In this document: in pieces, positions 1 through 9,257 of the stretch
How the letters are laid out: every line of letters begins with the position of its first letter
Position numbering within the stretch: position 1 is the first letter of the stretch
Assembly (NCBI GenBank): GCA_012838035.1
Contig: DUQB01000167.1
Span: 1-58,058, forward strand
Source of the DNA: Bacillota bacterium
GTDB taxonomy: Bacteria > Bacillota > Limnochordia > DTU080
Direction of reading: 5' to 3'
Length of the DNA stretch: 58,058 nucleotides
Made by a program: the position numbers and the translations under genes
The notes under the pieces: generated by a model
Database searches by the model: none
What the model was told of the DNA's origin: nothing
Seen by the model: the letters and a program-made list of their open reading frames with translations, nothing else

Positions 1-972
1 GCACGACTCTGCGTCTATGGCATTGACTACACCGACGGCAGCCTCAGTATCGCCGCCAATGGCCAACTGCGCTCCGGCTAATAAACGTAGTCGAGCCGGG
101 CGAGTCACATCGTTGGCTAGTTCCAGTAAGATACGGTGGATGCCGGGCAACCCTACGCCGACCAACAAGGGTAAGGCCTCTTCAGCTTCACTCACCGATC
201 CGCGATATAGGTGCACCAACGCCGTTCCCAGCACCACTGTCGGAACGTTCACCAATAACAGACGTTGCTCGCTTTTATAATCGGGCATGTCCACACGGTG
301 ATCCAAGCGAAAAGGAATCAATTTGTGATCGCGAATGATCTGCGTCATATCCAAATGGATTTGTGCGGCGACCTCTTCAGGCGCCATATTTAGTACTTCC
401 CGCCAAAGGGCGACGGCTTTGTGAAAATGACCGCGGTTATAGAATGCGATAGCTATGTGTAGCAGCGTACGAGGTAACAGCTCCGGCTCGTTTAACTCCG
501 TATACAAACGGATGAGCAGTCCGTCATCGCCCAGGCGGATGAGTGCTTGGCAGATAAATTCCAGGCTGCGCCGCAACCTGCTGTCATCTATTTCGGATGC
601 ATGCCCCGTCGACGCGAGGACCGCTTGTACAGCGGTATCTATATAACGGTAAGCATGGGGCGTCGACCCCATTTCCAACCAATAGCGCGCTAATAAGGCG
701 CAAGCGGTCGGTTCATGCGGATCGTGCTTAAGCAGTTGCTCCAGATAAGCCTTGGCTCCTTCGGAGTCGCTTTCACCAAACGCCAATAAGGCCAGATTGT
801 TCAGGGCTGCAGGAACAAATGGGTATAGTGCGAGCGCTCGACGGAACTCCTTTTTTGCCTGCTGAAGCAGACCGTTTTCCAAGAGTGTTCGACCTCGCTC
901 GATAATGCTCTGAATACGGGCGGCCAGCTCCGGTTGTTGTTCACAAAACTCTTCGTACCTATCGATCACCAA
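1..972 (-). CDS. TPR-repeat protein, C-terminus beyond the window
   Basis: An uninterrupted reading frame runs from a TTG at 972 off the left edge, giving 324 codons without a stop. A GGGAGG at 978-983 sits 5 nt upstream of the TTG; a GTG at 969 is an alternative start. The protein is helical and alanine/leucine rich, with repeats of TPR type, for example ARIQSIIERGRTLLENGLLQ followed by AKKEFRRALALYPF and then AALNNLALLAFGESD. No signal peptide or membrane segment is seen at the N-terminus, so it is probably cytoplasmic and acts in protein-protein interaction. It lies 44 nt downstream of the HAD phosphatase gene, probably co-transcribed. The TPR call rests on helix pattern and repeat spacing only; the partner is unknown. 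Confidence 0.7.
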   Translation of the reverse strand, partial: MVIDRYEEFCEQQPELAARIQSIIERGRTLLENGLLQQAKKEFRRALALYPFVPAALNNLALLAFGESDSEGAKAYLEQLLKHDPHEPTACALLARYWLEMGSTPHAYRYIDTAVQAVLASTGHASEIDDSRLRRSLEFICQALIRLGDDGLLIRLYTELNEPELLPRTLLHIAIAFYNRGHFHKAVALWREVLNMAPEEVAAQIHLDMTQIIRDHKLIPFRLDHRVDMPDYKSEQRLLLVNVPTVVLGTALVHLYRGSVSEAEEALPLLVGVGLPGIHRILLELANDVTRPARLRLLAGAQLAIGGDTEAAVGVVNAIDAESC

Positions 973-1016
973 TGGATCCTCCCTGCGAATTCCGGTGAAT
1001 CTGTCGGCATGTCCAG

Positions 1017-1697
1017 TTATTTCGCCACTGAGCACATTCTTTCCAGTACGGGGATACTGAGCTGGGTAAGGCTGGGAACAAGCAAATCCGCCTGTGATAG
1101 AACAGATGCATCAAAGGATGTGGTCACAGCCACGCATGCCATCCCAGCACGTTGAGCCGCTGTAATACCCGTAGGCGAGTCCTCAATGACGACGCAGCGT
1201 GTCGGATTCACCTGCAACAACATCGCGACTCGCAGAAAAATATCTGGTGCAGGTTTAGCCTCTGCCACTTCATCGCCGGCAACTATCACCGGAAAGCGAT
1301 CCTTAATGCCTGCCATCGTTAAGCCGGCTGTCACCTTATGCGTGCTACCTGAAGTGCCTATGCCGTAAGGAATGGCCTGTGCCGCCAGTTGGTCCACCAA
1401 AGTGAGCACACCGGGAAAAACCTGCATACCCAGTTCCTTTAAGGCATGCATATAGGCTGCGTCAACTGCCTCAATAAACTCGGCGGCTGTCGCGAACTCC
1501 CCGTACTTGGTCACAAAATCGTAATAAGTGGCAATGTCGGAATGTCCGCAATAGTAATCTAACTCCGGTCGTTCGATAGGCAAACCGAAGCGTTTTACAA
1601 CCTCTGCCAACGTATCCAAACCAATCGGTTCACTGTCCAGAATTACGCCGTCACAGTCGAAAATGACAGCCCACCGAGGTTGGTCATTCCTTACCAA
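1017..1697 (-). CDS. HAD-superfamily hydrolase, subfamily IA (phosphatase/phosphomutase type)
   Basis: A 226-residue protein with the HAD motif I at D14/D16 (IFDCDGVILDSE), a threonine/serine motif II (GIGTSGSTHK) and the acidic motif IV region VIEDSPTGITAA. The length and the helical cap following motif I fit the beta-phosphoglucomutase/phosphoglycolate phosphatase group. It probably removes phosphate from, or moves phosphate on, a small sugar phosphate in the cytoplasm; the substrate cannot be read from sequence. The start is TTG at 1697 with AAGGAGC about 11 nt upstream; the nearby ATG at 1705 opens a frame that stops after four codons. It is followed by the TPR gene on the same strand. 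Confidence 0.88.
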   Translation of the reverse strand: MVRNDQPRWAVIFDCDGVILDSEPIGLDTLAEVVKRFGLPIERPELDYYCGHSDIATYYDFVTKYGEFATAAEFIEAVDAAYMHALKELGMQVFPGVLTLVDQLAAQAIPYGIGTSGSTHKVTAGLTMAGIKDRFPVIVAGDEVAEAKPAPDIFLRVAMLLQVNPTRCVVIEDSPTGITAAQRAGMACVAVTTSFDASVLSQADLLVPSLTQLSIPVLERMCSVAK

Positions 1698-1827
1698 AAC
1701 AGCATTCGCTCCTTATGAGCGCGCTTGGAAACCCTGCAAGATTATCAGCTGAGTGACCAAGCACGCTATCGGGTTATGATATCGTAATTGAACAAAATGG
1801 GGGGAAGTCTATTAGACCTTCTTCACT

Positions 1828-2406
1828 CTAGCACATCAGTCGTGGGTCTGTCACCACAATGGCATACAGATATGAGTTGCGCCAGCCGGAACGCGTTTTG
1901 AGGTGCGACCGCATCAGACCTTCTCGTTGGAATCCGGCTTTTTCCAGAACGCGCACTGAGCCGATGTTCTCAGGATCGCAAGTGGCGATGAGGCGATGTA
2001 AATGTAAGTGATCAAAGCCCAACCGAACCAAAAGACGCGCTATTTCAGCTCCGTACCCTCTACCCCATACTTCCTTCTGCAAACAGTATCCGATTTCCGC
2101 TTCGAAACGCCGATCTTGCCTAATATATAGTCCCGCTCCTCCTATCAGGCTGTGGGTGGCCGCGTGGATGACAGCCAAATCGTACGAGAGACGCGGCGTA
2201 GTGTGCGCGTTCTTCACCGCATGCGTGATGAACGTTAATGTCTGTTCAGCCGTATTAGGCCCCCATGCCATGAATCTTGTGACCTCCGCGTCCATGGCGT
2301 AGTGGTGTACGGCCGGCCAATCGGCAAGCTCAAAATCGCGCAGATAAAGCGAAGTAGATCGTAAGGATACGACGTCAGGCGTATCATCCAGGTATTGTAT
2401 ATGCAA
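1828..2406 (-). CDS. GNAT N-acetyltransferase, RimJ/RimL type
   Basis: About 192 residues from a TTG at 2406 preceded by GGCGGAG with a 5-nt spacer. The frame can be extended to an ATG at 2463, but that ATG has no ribosome site. The family signature is clear: the acetyl-CoA-binding segment EVWGRGYGAEIARLLV, then the FDHLHLHRLIATCDPEN strand and the VLEKAGFQREG motif typical of RimJ/RimL enzymes, which acetylate protein N-termini or amino groups of small molecules. It starts divergently from the hypothetical gene at 2502. The substrate is unknown. Confidence 0.85.
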   Translation of the reverse strand: MHIQYLDDTPDVVSLRSTSLYLRDFELADWPAVHHYAMDAEVTRFMAWGPNTAEQTLTFITHAVKNAHTTPRLSYDLAVIHAATHSLIGGAGLYIRQDRRFEAEIGYCLQKEVWGRGYGAEIARLLVRLGFDHLHLHRLIATCDPENIGSVRVLEKAGFQREGLMRSHLKTRSGWRNSYLYAIVVTDPRLMC

Positions 2407-2501
2407 GTTTTCTCCGCCCTCTCGCGACATCCGGCAGGACACGCCGACTATACGCCGTAACATAACTATAGGTTACATATTTACAAAAGGCGGGTTAGCC
2501 A

Positions 2502-2909
2502 GTGATTCCCAAACACCCGGATGAGAAGGAGTTGCCGCTCCCATTGCAGGCCATCGCCTTGGCCCAGCTCCCTCCTGAATACATCAGCCCACCGCTCATT
2601 AGAAGCATAGAGCAGTGGAGTGCGGTCACACCTCTACCCATAATCGTTCAAGCCCTTGGTCAAGTCAGTGATTGCGACGACGCCCCCACCCAGTTTCGTC
2701 AGGCTCTGTTAAACAACCTGGAACGCGGTACGCTGTCTAAACAAGAACAACCTCGAGTCGGCAAGCAGGCTGTTCCGTCCGCCGCAGCGACCAAAAAAGG
2801 GATTCCGCCGACTGTTATACAAGCGCTTTTAGCTCAACAGCGGTTAATTAATATGGACGATGCCGAATACCAAGCAGAGCTCGTCCGCCGACTAAAGCAA
2901 AAACGCTAA
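2502..2909 (+). CDS. Hypothetical protein, helical, function unknown
   Basis: A 135-residue protein not recognised as a member of any family. It begins with GTG at 2502 behind a modest AAGGCGGG. The N-terminal 65 residues are proline/leucine rich and probably helical. Residues about 70-100 are polar and lysine/alanine rich, like a linker. The C-terminus (VIQALLAQQRLINMDDAEYQ then a basic RRLKQKR tail) could be an amphipathic helix that binds nucleic acid or a partner. There is no signal peptide or transmembrane segment. It stands alone on the plus strand between the GNAT and ThuA genes and ends just before a large hairpin at 2911-2965. Coding is supported by frame length and codon pattern rather than homology. 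Confidence 0.55.
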   Translation: MIPKHPDEKELPLPLQAIALAQLPPEYISPPLIRSIEQWSAVTPLPIIVQALGQVSDCDDAPTQFRQALLNNLERGTLSKQEQPRVGKQAVPSAAATKKGIPPTVIQALLAQQRLINMDDAEYQAELVRRLKQKR

Positions 2910-2910
2910 A

Positions 2911-2965
2911 GCCCGAGAGAGCAGCCTTTGTTACTTGTGAACCGAGCTGATGCTTCCCCTCGGGC
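2911..2965. terminator. Hairpin between converging genes
   Basis: GCCCGAG at 2911-2917 pairs with CTCGGGC at 2959-2965, with partial complementarity inside the loop. It lies between the stop of the plus-strand hypothetical gene and the stop of the minus-strand ThuA gene, so it could end both transcripts. There is no strong T-tract on either side. Confidence 0.4.
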
Positions 2966-2990
2966 AAGCCGGACGTTGTGCACAGGTGAG

Positions 2991-3710
2991 TTAAGCCAAT
3001 GGCTCCAGCGGATCTACCTTGCCGAACACTGGTAAGTGACCATTGTTCGGTGCAGCCCACTTCACCGCATTGACAATGACTTGCTGAATCTCCGGCTGGT
3101 GATAAATGGGATAGGTTTCATGACCCGGACGGAAATAAAAGATGCGACCGTTACCGCGATGATAACAGCAACCGCTGCGAAATACCTCTCCGCCGGCAAA
3201 CCAGCTCATAAACACCAGCGTATCAGGTGCCGGGACGTCGAATCGTTCACCGTACATCTCTACCTGAGGCACCTCGAAGTACGGCGGCAAACCTGCGGCG
3301 ATCGGATGTCCGGGCTCAACCACCCATATCCGCTCTTTTTCCCCGACCTCTCGCCACCTGAGGTTACAAGTCGTGCCCATCAGCTTCTTAAATATTTTTG
3401 AGAAGTGAGCGGAATGCAGCGGGATCAATCCCATGCCGTCCAGCACCCGCTGATACACACGCTCTACAACCGCATCGCTCACCTCTTTGTGCGCCATATG
3501 CCCCCACCAGATGAGCACATCGGTGTTATCGAGCACCTCCTGCGTTAAGCCATGCTCTGGTTCATCCAGCACAGCCGTCCGCACGGCAAAGCCTTGCGCC
3601 GACAAAAACTGGGCTATGACCGTATGTATCCCATCCGGATAGACGCTGCGGACGCGCTCGCTACGTTGTTCGTGTCTGCCCTCGTTCCACACCGTTACTC
3701 GGATACTCAT
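2991..3710 (-). CDS. ThuA-like domain protein
   Basis: A 239-residue protein of the ThuA (trehalose utilisation) family, which has a class I glutamine-amidotransferase-like fold. Visible family features are the [10 protein letters not shown] start, the LIWWGHMAH block, the [10 protein letters not shown] segment and HPIAAGLP followed by [12 protein letters not shown]. ThuA proteins accompany sugar catabolism genes, often Gfo/Idh dehydrogenases and isomerases, but their reaction is not well defined. The start is the second ATG at 3710 because GGAG sits 6 nt upstream; the ATG at 3722 overlaps that ribosome site. It follows the exporter gene by 34 nt on the same strand and may be the last gene of that operon. 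Confidence 0.85.
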   Translation of the reverse strand: MSIRVTVWNEGRHEQRSERVRSVYPDGIHTVIAQFLSAQGFAVRTAVLDEPEHGLTQEVLDNTDVLIWWGHMAHKEVSDAVVERVYQRVLDGMGLIPLHSAHFSKIFKKLMGTTCNLRWREVGEKERIWVVEPGHPIAAGLPPYFEVPQVEMYGERFDVPAPDTLVFMSWFAGGEVFRSGCCYHRGNGRIFYFRPGHETYPIYHQPEIQQVIVNAVKWAAPNNGHLPVFGKVDPLEPLA

Positions 3711-3744
3711 ATTACTCTCCATCCTTCCCTAACATGCGCTTAAG

Positions 3745-5988
3745 TTACTCTTTTACAGCGCTTAATGATGTCTCCCGCATCCTAAACAGATCCATTTGCG
3801 CATCAACCAGTTTGCGATAGATACCGCCTTGGTTGTACAAATCCTCATGCGTTCCCATCTCCACAATTTTACCTTTCTCAAAGACAAACAGCCGGTTTGC
3901 GTTTCGCAAGGTGGATAGGCGATGAGCGATGGCGAAAGTAGTGCGATTTTTTACCAGCTTCGCCAGCGCATCTTGGATCAATTGCTCGGTTTCGGTATCT
4001 ACGGATGCGGTCGCTTCATCGAGAATGAGGATGCGCGGATCGTGCAAGATGGCTCGTGCAATCGAAATGCGTTGTCGCTCACCGCCCGAAAGGCGCTGCC
4101 CTCTCTCGCCTACCTTGGTATCGTAACCATCCCTGAATCGCATGATAAAGTCGTGCGCATTAGCGATCTTTGCCGCCCTGATGATCTCACTGGCTGTGGC
4201 ATCCGGTTTGGCATAGGCTATGTTTTCGTAGATGCTGCCGGAGAATAAGAACGGCTCTTGTAGTACGACGCCGATCTGTCTGCGCAGATCGCTCTGCTGG
4301 ATATCGCGGACATCCATACCGTCGATGAGAATACGGCCTTCATCAGGATCGTAGAAACGGCAGACCAAATTGATGAAGGTGCTTTTGCCCGCACCGGAAT
4401 GACCTACCAATCCGATCATTTCTCCCTCCGCGACGTCAACGCAGATGTCAAGCAACACAGGCTCATAGGAACGGTACCCAAAGTATACATGCTCGAGTTG
4501 CACGCGTCCGGCAATCTTCACACGTTTCGCATTTGGCTTGTCGTCTACGTCCGGATGCTCATCCAAGATCTCGAAGACCCGCTCAGCTGCCGTCATGGCT
4601 TGGGAAAACCAGCGTGGCATGAAGGTGAAGTTGCGCAGCGGACCCCAGATCATGCCGGCGTAAGTGCTGTACTGCACCAACCCTCCCAGCGTCATCTCGC
4701 CCTGCCAGATTTCGACGCCTCCTCGCCATAACAGCAGGTAACTGCCGGTACCCATCAGGAATCCCAACAATGGGAAGAACGTGTTATAGAAGCGCTCGTT
4801 GGCGGCAGTTACATCCGCCCACCTCTTACTGTAGCGCGTGAAGCGCTCAATCTCGCGTTTTTCTTGCCCAAATGCCTTGACCACCCGCATGCCGCTGAGG
4901 ATATCCTGCAAGAGGGAGTTGGTGCGATCAGACAGGCGCCACTGCCTGTGATAGCGCCGATCAAATGTAGACCAAGCGCGCCTCATGATGAACATGACCA
5001 ACGGCGCAGGCACCAACACCATCAACGCCATCTGCCAGTTCGTAATGAACAGAATGGTGCCTATGCCGATCAACATCAATCCGTCATTGATCACGGAAAC
5101 CAGTTGCTGTTGGATAAAAGACTGAATGGTGCCGGTGTCGTTGTTCACCCGATTCATCAAATCGCCGGTTTTCCTCTTGCTTACATAATTCAGGGATAAC
5201 GCCTGGAGCTTACAGTACACCATGTTGCGTAAATCCTGTCCCAACTGGGCGCTAAGGCGGGTAACGACAAGACTGCGCGTCATATCGCATACGCTTTGTC
5301 CGACCGGGCCCAGCAAGGTAATGAGTGAAATATAGAACACGAACAGACGCACATCCGCCTGACCGGGAGCTACGACCTCATCGATAAAGATACGAAACAA
5401 CTGAGGATTGATCAAGTTCAAGCCGGCGCGCAACCAAAAGAGCAGCGTTACGACAAATATCAACTTCCAATGGGGAAAGGCCATTTTCATAAGCCGTTTT
5501 ACGACCTGACGACGATTGATGCATGCCGGGCAAATGCGCGACTCGTCAGGATAAATCCGCCCGCACTTGGGACAGGTGCGCTCTTCCACCTCGGTATAAA
5601 ATGGTGTTTCCGCACCGGAAGCTACCTTGTTGAGGAATTTTACGGCATTGGCATACAACGGCATCTGCCGCAGATTAAAGCGCGCCAAGATGATCGGCGT
5701 ACCGTCAACATCAGCTTCCAGTTGGCCTGAGCCGATTAGACCGAGCGTTTTGTAACTTTTTGCCGCGGTGATCGGCATCTCTTTGGTGACTTGATCGCCC
5801 AAGGTGACAATTACGCGCGTGGGCGTAACGTACACCCAACCTTCTATATATCTGCCGTCAAGACTAACATCATGCAAGATTTTTGCGTGTACGGTCTCCC
5901 CGTCGAGCACCGTTTCGATGTTCTTACCAGCAGATAAAAATAGAGCCGCTATATCGCTCAACCTACTCGTCCGCCCTTCTACAAGCAA
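3745..5988 (-). CDS. ABC exporter (permease-ATPase fusion) with N-terminal zinc-ribbon extension
   Basis: About 747 residues. Residues 1 to about 125 form a beta-rich domain resembling a PH-like fold, followed by a four-cysteine ribbon (TCPKCGRIYPDESRICPAC). Next come a six-helix type I exporter membrane domain and a nucleotide-binding domain with Walker A (GHSGAGKST), signature LSGGERQRISIARAI and Walker B ILILDEATASVD. It should work as a half-transporter, most likely as a heterodimer with the similar protein encoded at 6480-8792. The frame opens upstream to 6072, but that part overlaps the DUF1854 gene; I chose TTG at 5988, right at the DUF1854 stop. A TTG at 5960 is also possible. The exported substrate is unknown. 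Confidence 0.88.
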   Translation of the reverse strand: MLVEGRTSRLSDIAALFLSAGKNIETVLDGETVHAKILHDVSLDGRYIEGWVYVTPTRVIVTLGDQVTKEMPITAAKSYKTLGLIGSGQLEADVDGTPIILARFNLRQMPLYANAVKFLNKVASGAETPFYTEVEERTCPKCGRIYPDESRICPACINRRQVVKRLMKMAFPHWKLIFVVTLLFWLRAGLNLINPQLFRIFIDEVVAPGQADVRLFVFYISLITLLGPVGQSVCDMTRSLVVTRLSAQLGQDLRNMVYCKLQALSLNYVSKRKTGDLMNRVNNDTGTIQSFIQQQLVSVINDGLMLIGIGTILFITNWQMALMVLVPAPLVMFIMRRAWSTFDRRYHRQWRLSDRTNSLLQDILSGMRVVKAFGQEKREIERFTRYSKRWADVTAANERFYNTFFPLLGFLMGTGSYLLLWRGGVEIWQGEMTLGGLVQYSTYAGMIWGPLRNFTFMPRWFSQAMTAAERVFEILDEHPDVDDKPNAKRVKIAGRVQLEHVYFGYRSYEPVLLDICVDVAEGEMIGLVGHSGAGKSTFINLVCRFYDPDEGRILIDGMDVRDIQQSDLRRQIGVVLQEPFLFSGSIYENIAYAKPDATASEIIRAAKIANAHDFIMRFRDGYDTKVGERGQRLSGGERQRISIARAILHDPRILILDEATASVDTETEQLIQDALAKLVKNRTTFAIAHRLSTLRNANRLFVFEKGKIVEMGTHEDLYNQGGIYRKLVDAQMDLFRMRETSLSAVKE

Positions 5989-5989
5989 T

Positions 5990-6511
5990 CTACATGAGGC
6001 TCTCCAACAGCTTGGCGCTCTTGGCGTCCAACAAGCGTACGTCAGGCACATCAAAACGGTTGCCGTCCACATCCAAAATGAGGATGCGGGTGTCGGATAC
6101 CGGGACGATGCTGTCGTGCTGGCCCCGTGATGTAAAACGGCGCGGCCCGCGGTCGGTGATGACCTCCCAATAGATGTAGCCGAACTCCTCTTTCATTTTG
6201 ACGACAGTTTCGACCACAGGGGTAAAGTAACGCCGTTCCAGCTCGGCCCTAACCAGGTTGGCCTGGTCCGAGCTGAAGTCGGCCAAATCAACGATGATAC
6301 CGATCTCCTTCTCCTTGTCGTCTCGGATAGAGATGTATTTGTCTCCCAGCGTAAGCGGAAACGACCGATAGGCAGACACTACGGGGAATTTATCTTCTCC
6401 ATACTCCAACGCTAAGAAACCGCCGGCCGTCATACTGAATTTACACTTCTCCGGTGCTAGAAAGACGATCTCTGCATACTCAGCCAGCGCGTCCGGCAAG
6501 TTGGTGCTCAC
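5990..6511 (-). CDS. DUF1854 family protein between two ABC exporters
   Basis: A 173-residue protein recognised as DUF1854: beta-rich N-terminal half (FSMTAGGFLALEYGEDKFPV, then YRSFPLTLGDKYISIRDDKEKEIG) and a C-terminal ITDRGPRRFTSRGQHDSI and RILILDVDGNRFDVPD segment. In other bacteria this family lies next to ABC transporters, in some cases linked to cyanophycin metabolism; no cyanophycin synthetase is present here. The start is GTG at 6511 with GGGGAG 9 nt upstream. The TTG at 6520 lies too close to that site. It overlaps the upstream exporter gene by about 30 nt and abuts the downstream one, so the three proteins are almost certainly made together and may form one complex at the membrane. 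Confidence 0.85.
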   Translation of the reverse strand: MSTNLPDALAEYAEIVFLAPEKCKFSMTAGGFLALEYGEDKFPVVSAYRSFPLTLGDKYISIRDDKEKEIGIIVDLADFSSDQANLVRAELERRYFTPVVETVVKMKEEFGYIYWEVITDRGPRRFTSRGQHDSIVPVSDTRILILDVDGNRFDVPDVRLLDAKSAKLLESLM

Positions 6512-8792
6512 TGACCTCAACTCCCCTGATCTTAAGTGCGTTGCGTTGTTTTTCCAACATCTTAAAGTAATGCCCTTGCAGCTTGATCAAATCCTCATGC
6601 GTTCCGGTTTCCACCACTTTACCCTTATCGATTACCAATAAGCGATCTGCATTGCGCAGAGTGGACAAACGGTGCGCAATAGCAATCGTCGTCCGCCCCT
6701 TCACCAGACTCTCCAGCCCTTCCTGGATTCCGCGCTCGGTTTCCGTATCCACCGACGCAGTAGCTTCATCCAGAATGAGAATACGCGGGTTGTGCAGTAT
6801 GGCTCGGGCAATAGCCAAACGCTGCCGTTCGCCTCCTGATAGGTTTTGCCCCCGGTGCCCGATCAGCGTGTCGTATCCATTGGGCAGCTTGATGATAAAA
6901 TCGTGGGCTCGGGCTACTTTACAAGCCCGGATGATCTCCTCGATGGTCGCGCCGGGCTTCGCGTAAGCTACGTTCTCCATGATGGTTCCGGCAAAGAGAT
7001 ACGTATCTTGCAGCACCATACCGATTTGTGCCCGCAAGTCGGCGACGGCGATGTCGCGCACGTCAACGCCGTCAATCTTGATGCAACCTTCCTGCACGTC
7101 GTACAAACGACTGATGAGGTTCACCAAAGTGGATTTACCCGCGCCCGAGTAGCCCAACACGCCAAGCATTTCTCCGGGTTTAATCTCCAAGGCGATGTTC
7201 TCCAGCACCGTTTTGTTGGGTTCATAGCCGAAGCTGACGTCATTCAGCTCAATGTGACCTGATAAGTTCGGCAGACGCACCGGGTCTTTGCGTTCGGCCA
7301 CATCGGGCGTTGCATCCAAAATTTCAAAGATACGACCTGCCGCGTTCATACAAGAGGACCACCAGTCTACAATGTGGGTCATGAACTCCAAAGGACCGTA
7401 GAGCATACTCAGGTAGCTCAGGAAAGTCATCAGGGTGCCGATGGTGATTTCACCTGAGATCACCTGCCAACCTCCGATGGACAGCACGATGGGTCGGCCG
7501 GCGCCCATAATCAGCCCCATGACGGGAAAAAGGACAGCCTGAATATGCCCCACCTGCATATTCACTTGATACACCTTCGTGTTGCGCTGCATAAAACGCT
7601 CTCGTTCCGTATCTTCTTTACCGAACGCCTTGACTACGCGGATGCCGGTAAGAGCATCGTTGACCAAGGAATTGAGCGCGCTGTTGTGCCGCCAACGCCG
7701 CGAAAACGCGTTCCACAGCTTAGGGAAGGCCTTAGTTACGCATAGAACGATGAGCGGCGTAGGCAGCAAAACAAGGAGCGTCAACTGCCAGTGCATCATC
7801 AGCATCACGGTGATGATGCCGATCAGGTTGATCGCGTTGACGATAAAGTACGGAAAACCGTCATGGAAGAAGTACTGCAAATGTGTCGCATCGGAATTGA
7901 CGCGCGTCATCAGCGAACCCGTTTCCTTGCTGGTGAAAAAACTCAGCGACAACCGCTGCATCGCCTGAAAAACCGACGTCTTGAGGTCGAATACAACCCT
8001 GGCGGTTAGTTCTGCATTGATGCGGCCGTGCGCTATGGAAGCGGCGATGGATACAAGTTGTATGGCGCCCATCACCAGAACGGCTGAGAAAATTCTGCCG
8101 GCATACTTTCCTGCGGGGTTAAGCACCTCGTCAAAAAAGACCCGGTTGTTGACATATGGGCTCAGAATCTGCAGAAGTGATCCTGCGAACATACACAAGA
8201 GAATCTGGATGACTTGTTTTTTATAGCGGGGCATAAAGGATAAAACCCGCATAAACAGCTTGCGTTTATCCAAGCAACGCGGACATACCCGCCGCGTAGG
8301 ATTCGGATACAACCGGCCGCATGTAGGACACTGAGGTTGATAGACTTCGGCCGTGAAGTCCTTCTCGGTAAGCTGCTCACCTTTGCGCAGCTTATTAAGC
8401 AAGCGGGCAAACTGGCCGAACTTGCGCGCCATCGTATTGGAGTAGCGACAAGCCACCTCAGCCTGCTCCCCAATGGTTATGACCAGCAAACCATTTCCAT
8501 TGAGGCTTTGTGCTTTCACTTCCTCAATGGCGGACAAAGCCACCGTACGATAGGACACTTCCTGCCATTGCTCGGCCACCTGTTTGCGACCGAACCGTTT
8601 ATCCTTAGGTACTACGGCTTTTACGCCGGTAAGTATGCAAAGCTCTTGCTCGGTTGCCACCAGCCACGCTTCTGCAAAATTGCCTTCCGTTGTCATATCT
8701 CCCGCCGCGCACAGTTTGATCTGCGCGTCCGTGATACCATGGGCGTTCAGCGCCTGCCTGACACCCTCTGGTATCGGTTCCAGCTGATGCAT
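6480..8792 (-). CDS. ABC exporter (permease-ATPase fusion) with N-terminal zinc-ribbon extension
   Basis: A 770-residue half-transporter. The first 150 residues form an extension unlike ordinary exporters, followed by a ribbon with cysteines at 155, 158, 170 and 173. The type I exporter membrane domain comes next. The ATPase carries Walker A GYSGAGKST, signature LSGGERQRLAIARAI and Walker B ILILDEATASVDTE, all intact. The ATG at 8792 has GGGGAGG just upstream. It is the first gene of the exporter-DUF1854-exporter unit and shares its domain order with the protein from 3745-5988, which suggests duplication and heterodimer formation. The extension may sense cargo or bind DUF1854; that is inference. 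Confidence 0.9.
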   Translation of the reverse strand: MHQLEPIPEGVRQALNAHGITDAQIKLCAAGDMTTEGNFAEAWLVATEQELCILTGVKAVVPKDKRFGRKQVAEQWQEVSYRTVALSAIEEVKAQSLNGNGLLVITIGEQAEVACRYSNTMARKFGQFARLLNKLRKGEQLTEKDFTAEVYQPQCPTCGRLYPNPTRRVCPRCLDKRKLFMRVLSFMPRYKKQVIQILLCMFAGSLLQILSPYVNNRVFFDEVLNPAGKYAGRIFSAVLVMGAIQLVSIAASIAHGRINAELTARVVFDLKTSVFQAMQRLSLSFFTSKETGSLMTRVNSDATHLQYFFHDGFPYFIVNAINLIGIITVMLMMHWQLTLLVLLPTPLIVLCVTKAFPKLWNAFSRRWRHNSALNSLVNDALTGIRVVKAFGKEDTERERFMQRNTKVYQVNMQVGHIQAVLFPVMGLIMGAGRPIVLSIGGWQVISGEITIGTLMTFLSYLSMLYGPLEFMTHIVDWWSSCMNAAGRIFEILDATPDVAERKDPVRLPNLSGHIELNDVSFGYEPNKTVLENIALEIKPGEMLGVLGYSGAGKSTLVNLISRLYDVQEGCIKIDGVDVRDIAVADLRAQIGMVLQDTYLFAGTIMENVAYAKPGATIEEIIRACKVARAHDFIIKLPNGYDTLIGHRGQNLSGGERQRLAIARAILHNPRILILDEATASVDTETERGIQEGLESLVKGRTTIAIAHRLSTLRNADRLLVIDKGKVVETGTHEDLIKLQGHYFKMLEKQRNALKIRGVEVSEHQLAGRAG

Positions 8793-9257
8793 GATAGGTC
8801 CTCCCCTATCCGATGAATTGCCAATCTCGAAAGGTATTCCCGACTACCGATAATAATCCTCCAGCAGCGTACTCGAGAATTAACAATATTTAACCGGGTC
8901 CCATTCGCCTATGACCAAGTCCGATCTCATTGAAAGGCAGGCTGTGCTAACTGCCCAAACCCTTGTTCCTATTAGTCACGCCCCGACAATCTCCTTCACC
9001 TATGAGACAAAATTCAGCTATGTTGAGTAGCAAAAAATCAATGCGCTAAGCCGTATAGAAGAAATTGTGAAACTAGAGCGATAACAAGCGCCAGGCTCTG
9101 GTCTTACCGCAGCGAGTTTCTGAAACCAAAGCGAAATCAGATTTGCACCTATTTTAGAAGGTTTTTATGCAGGAGAAACTGCAGAGCTTGCCATATATGT
9201 CAAGGAGAACCGTGATGCGGACACACAGGCATTGAGTCAATCTGAGAGGTGATCCTA
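8793..9257. other. Intergenic region between divergent operons
   Basis: About 465 bases separate the exporter operon (minus) from the isomerase gene (plus). I found no ORF with a convincing ribosome site, no RNA gene and no consensus promoter. The A/T-rich segment at 8880-8900 and the sequence around 9020-9080 are the likeliest places for promoters. Both operons must start here. Confidence 0.4.
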
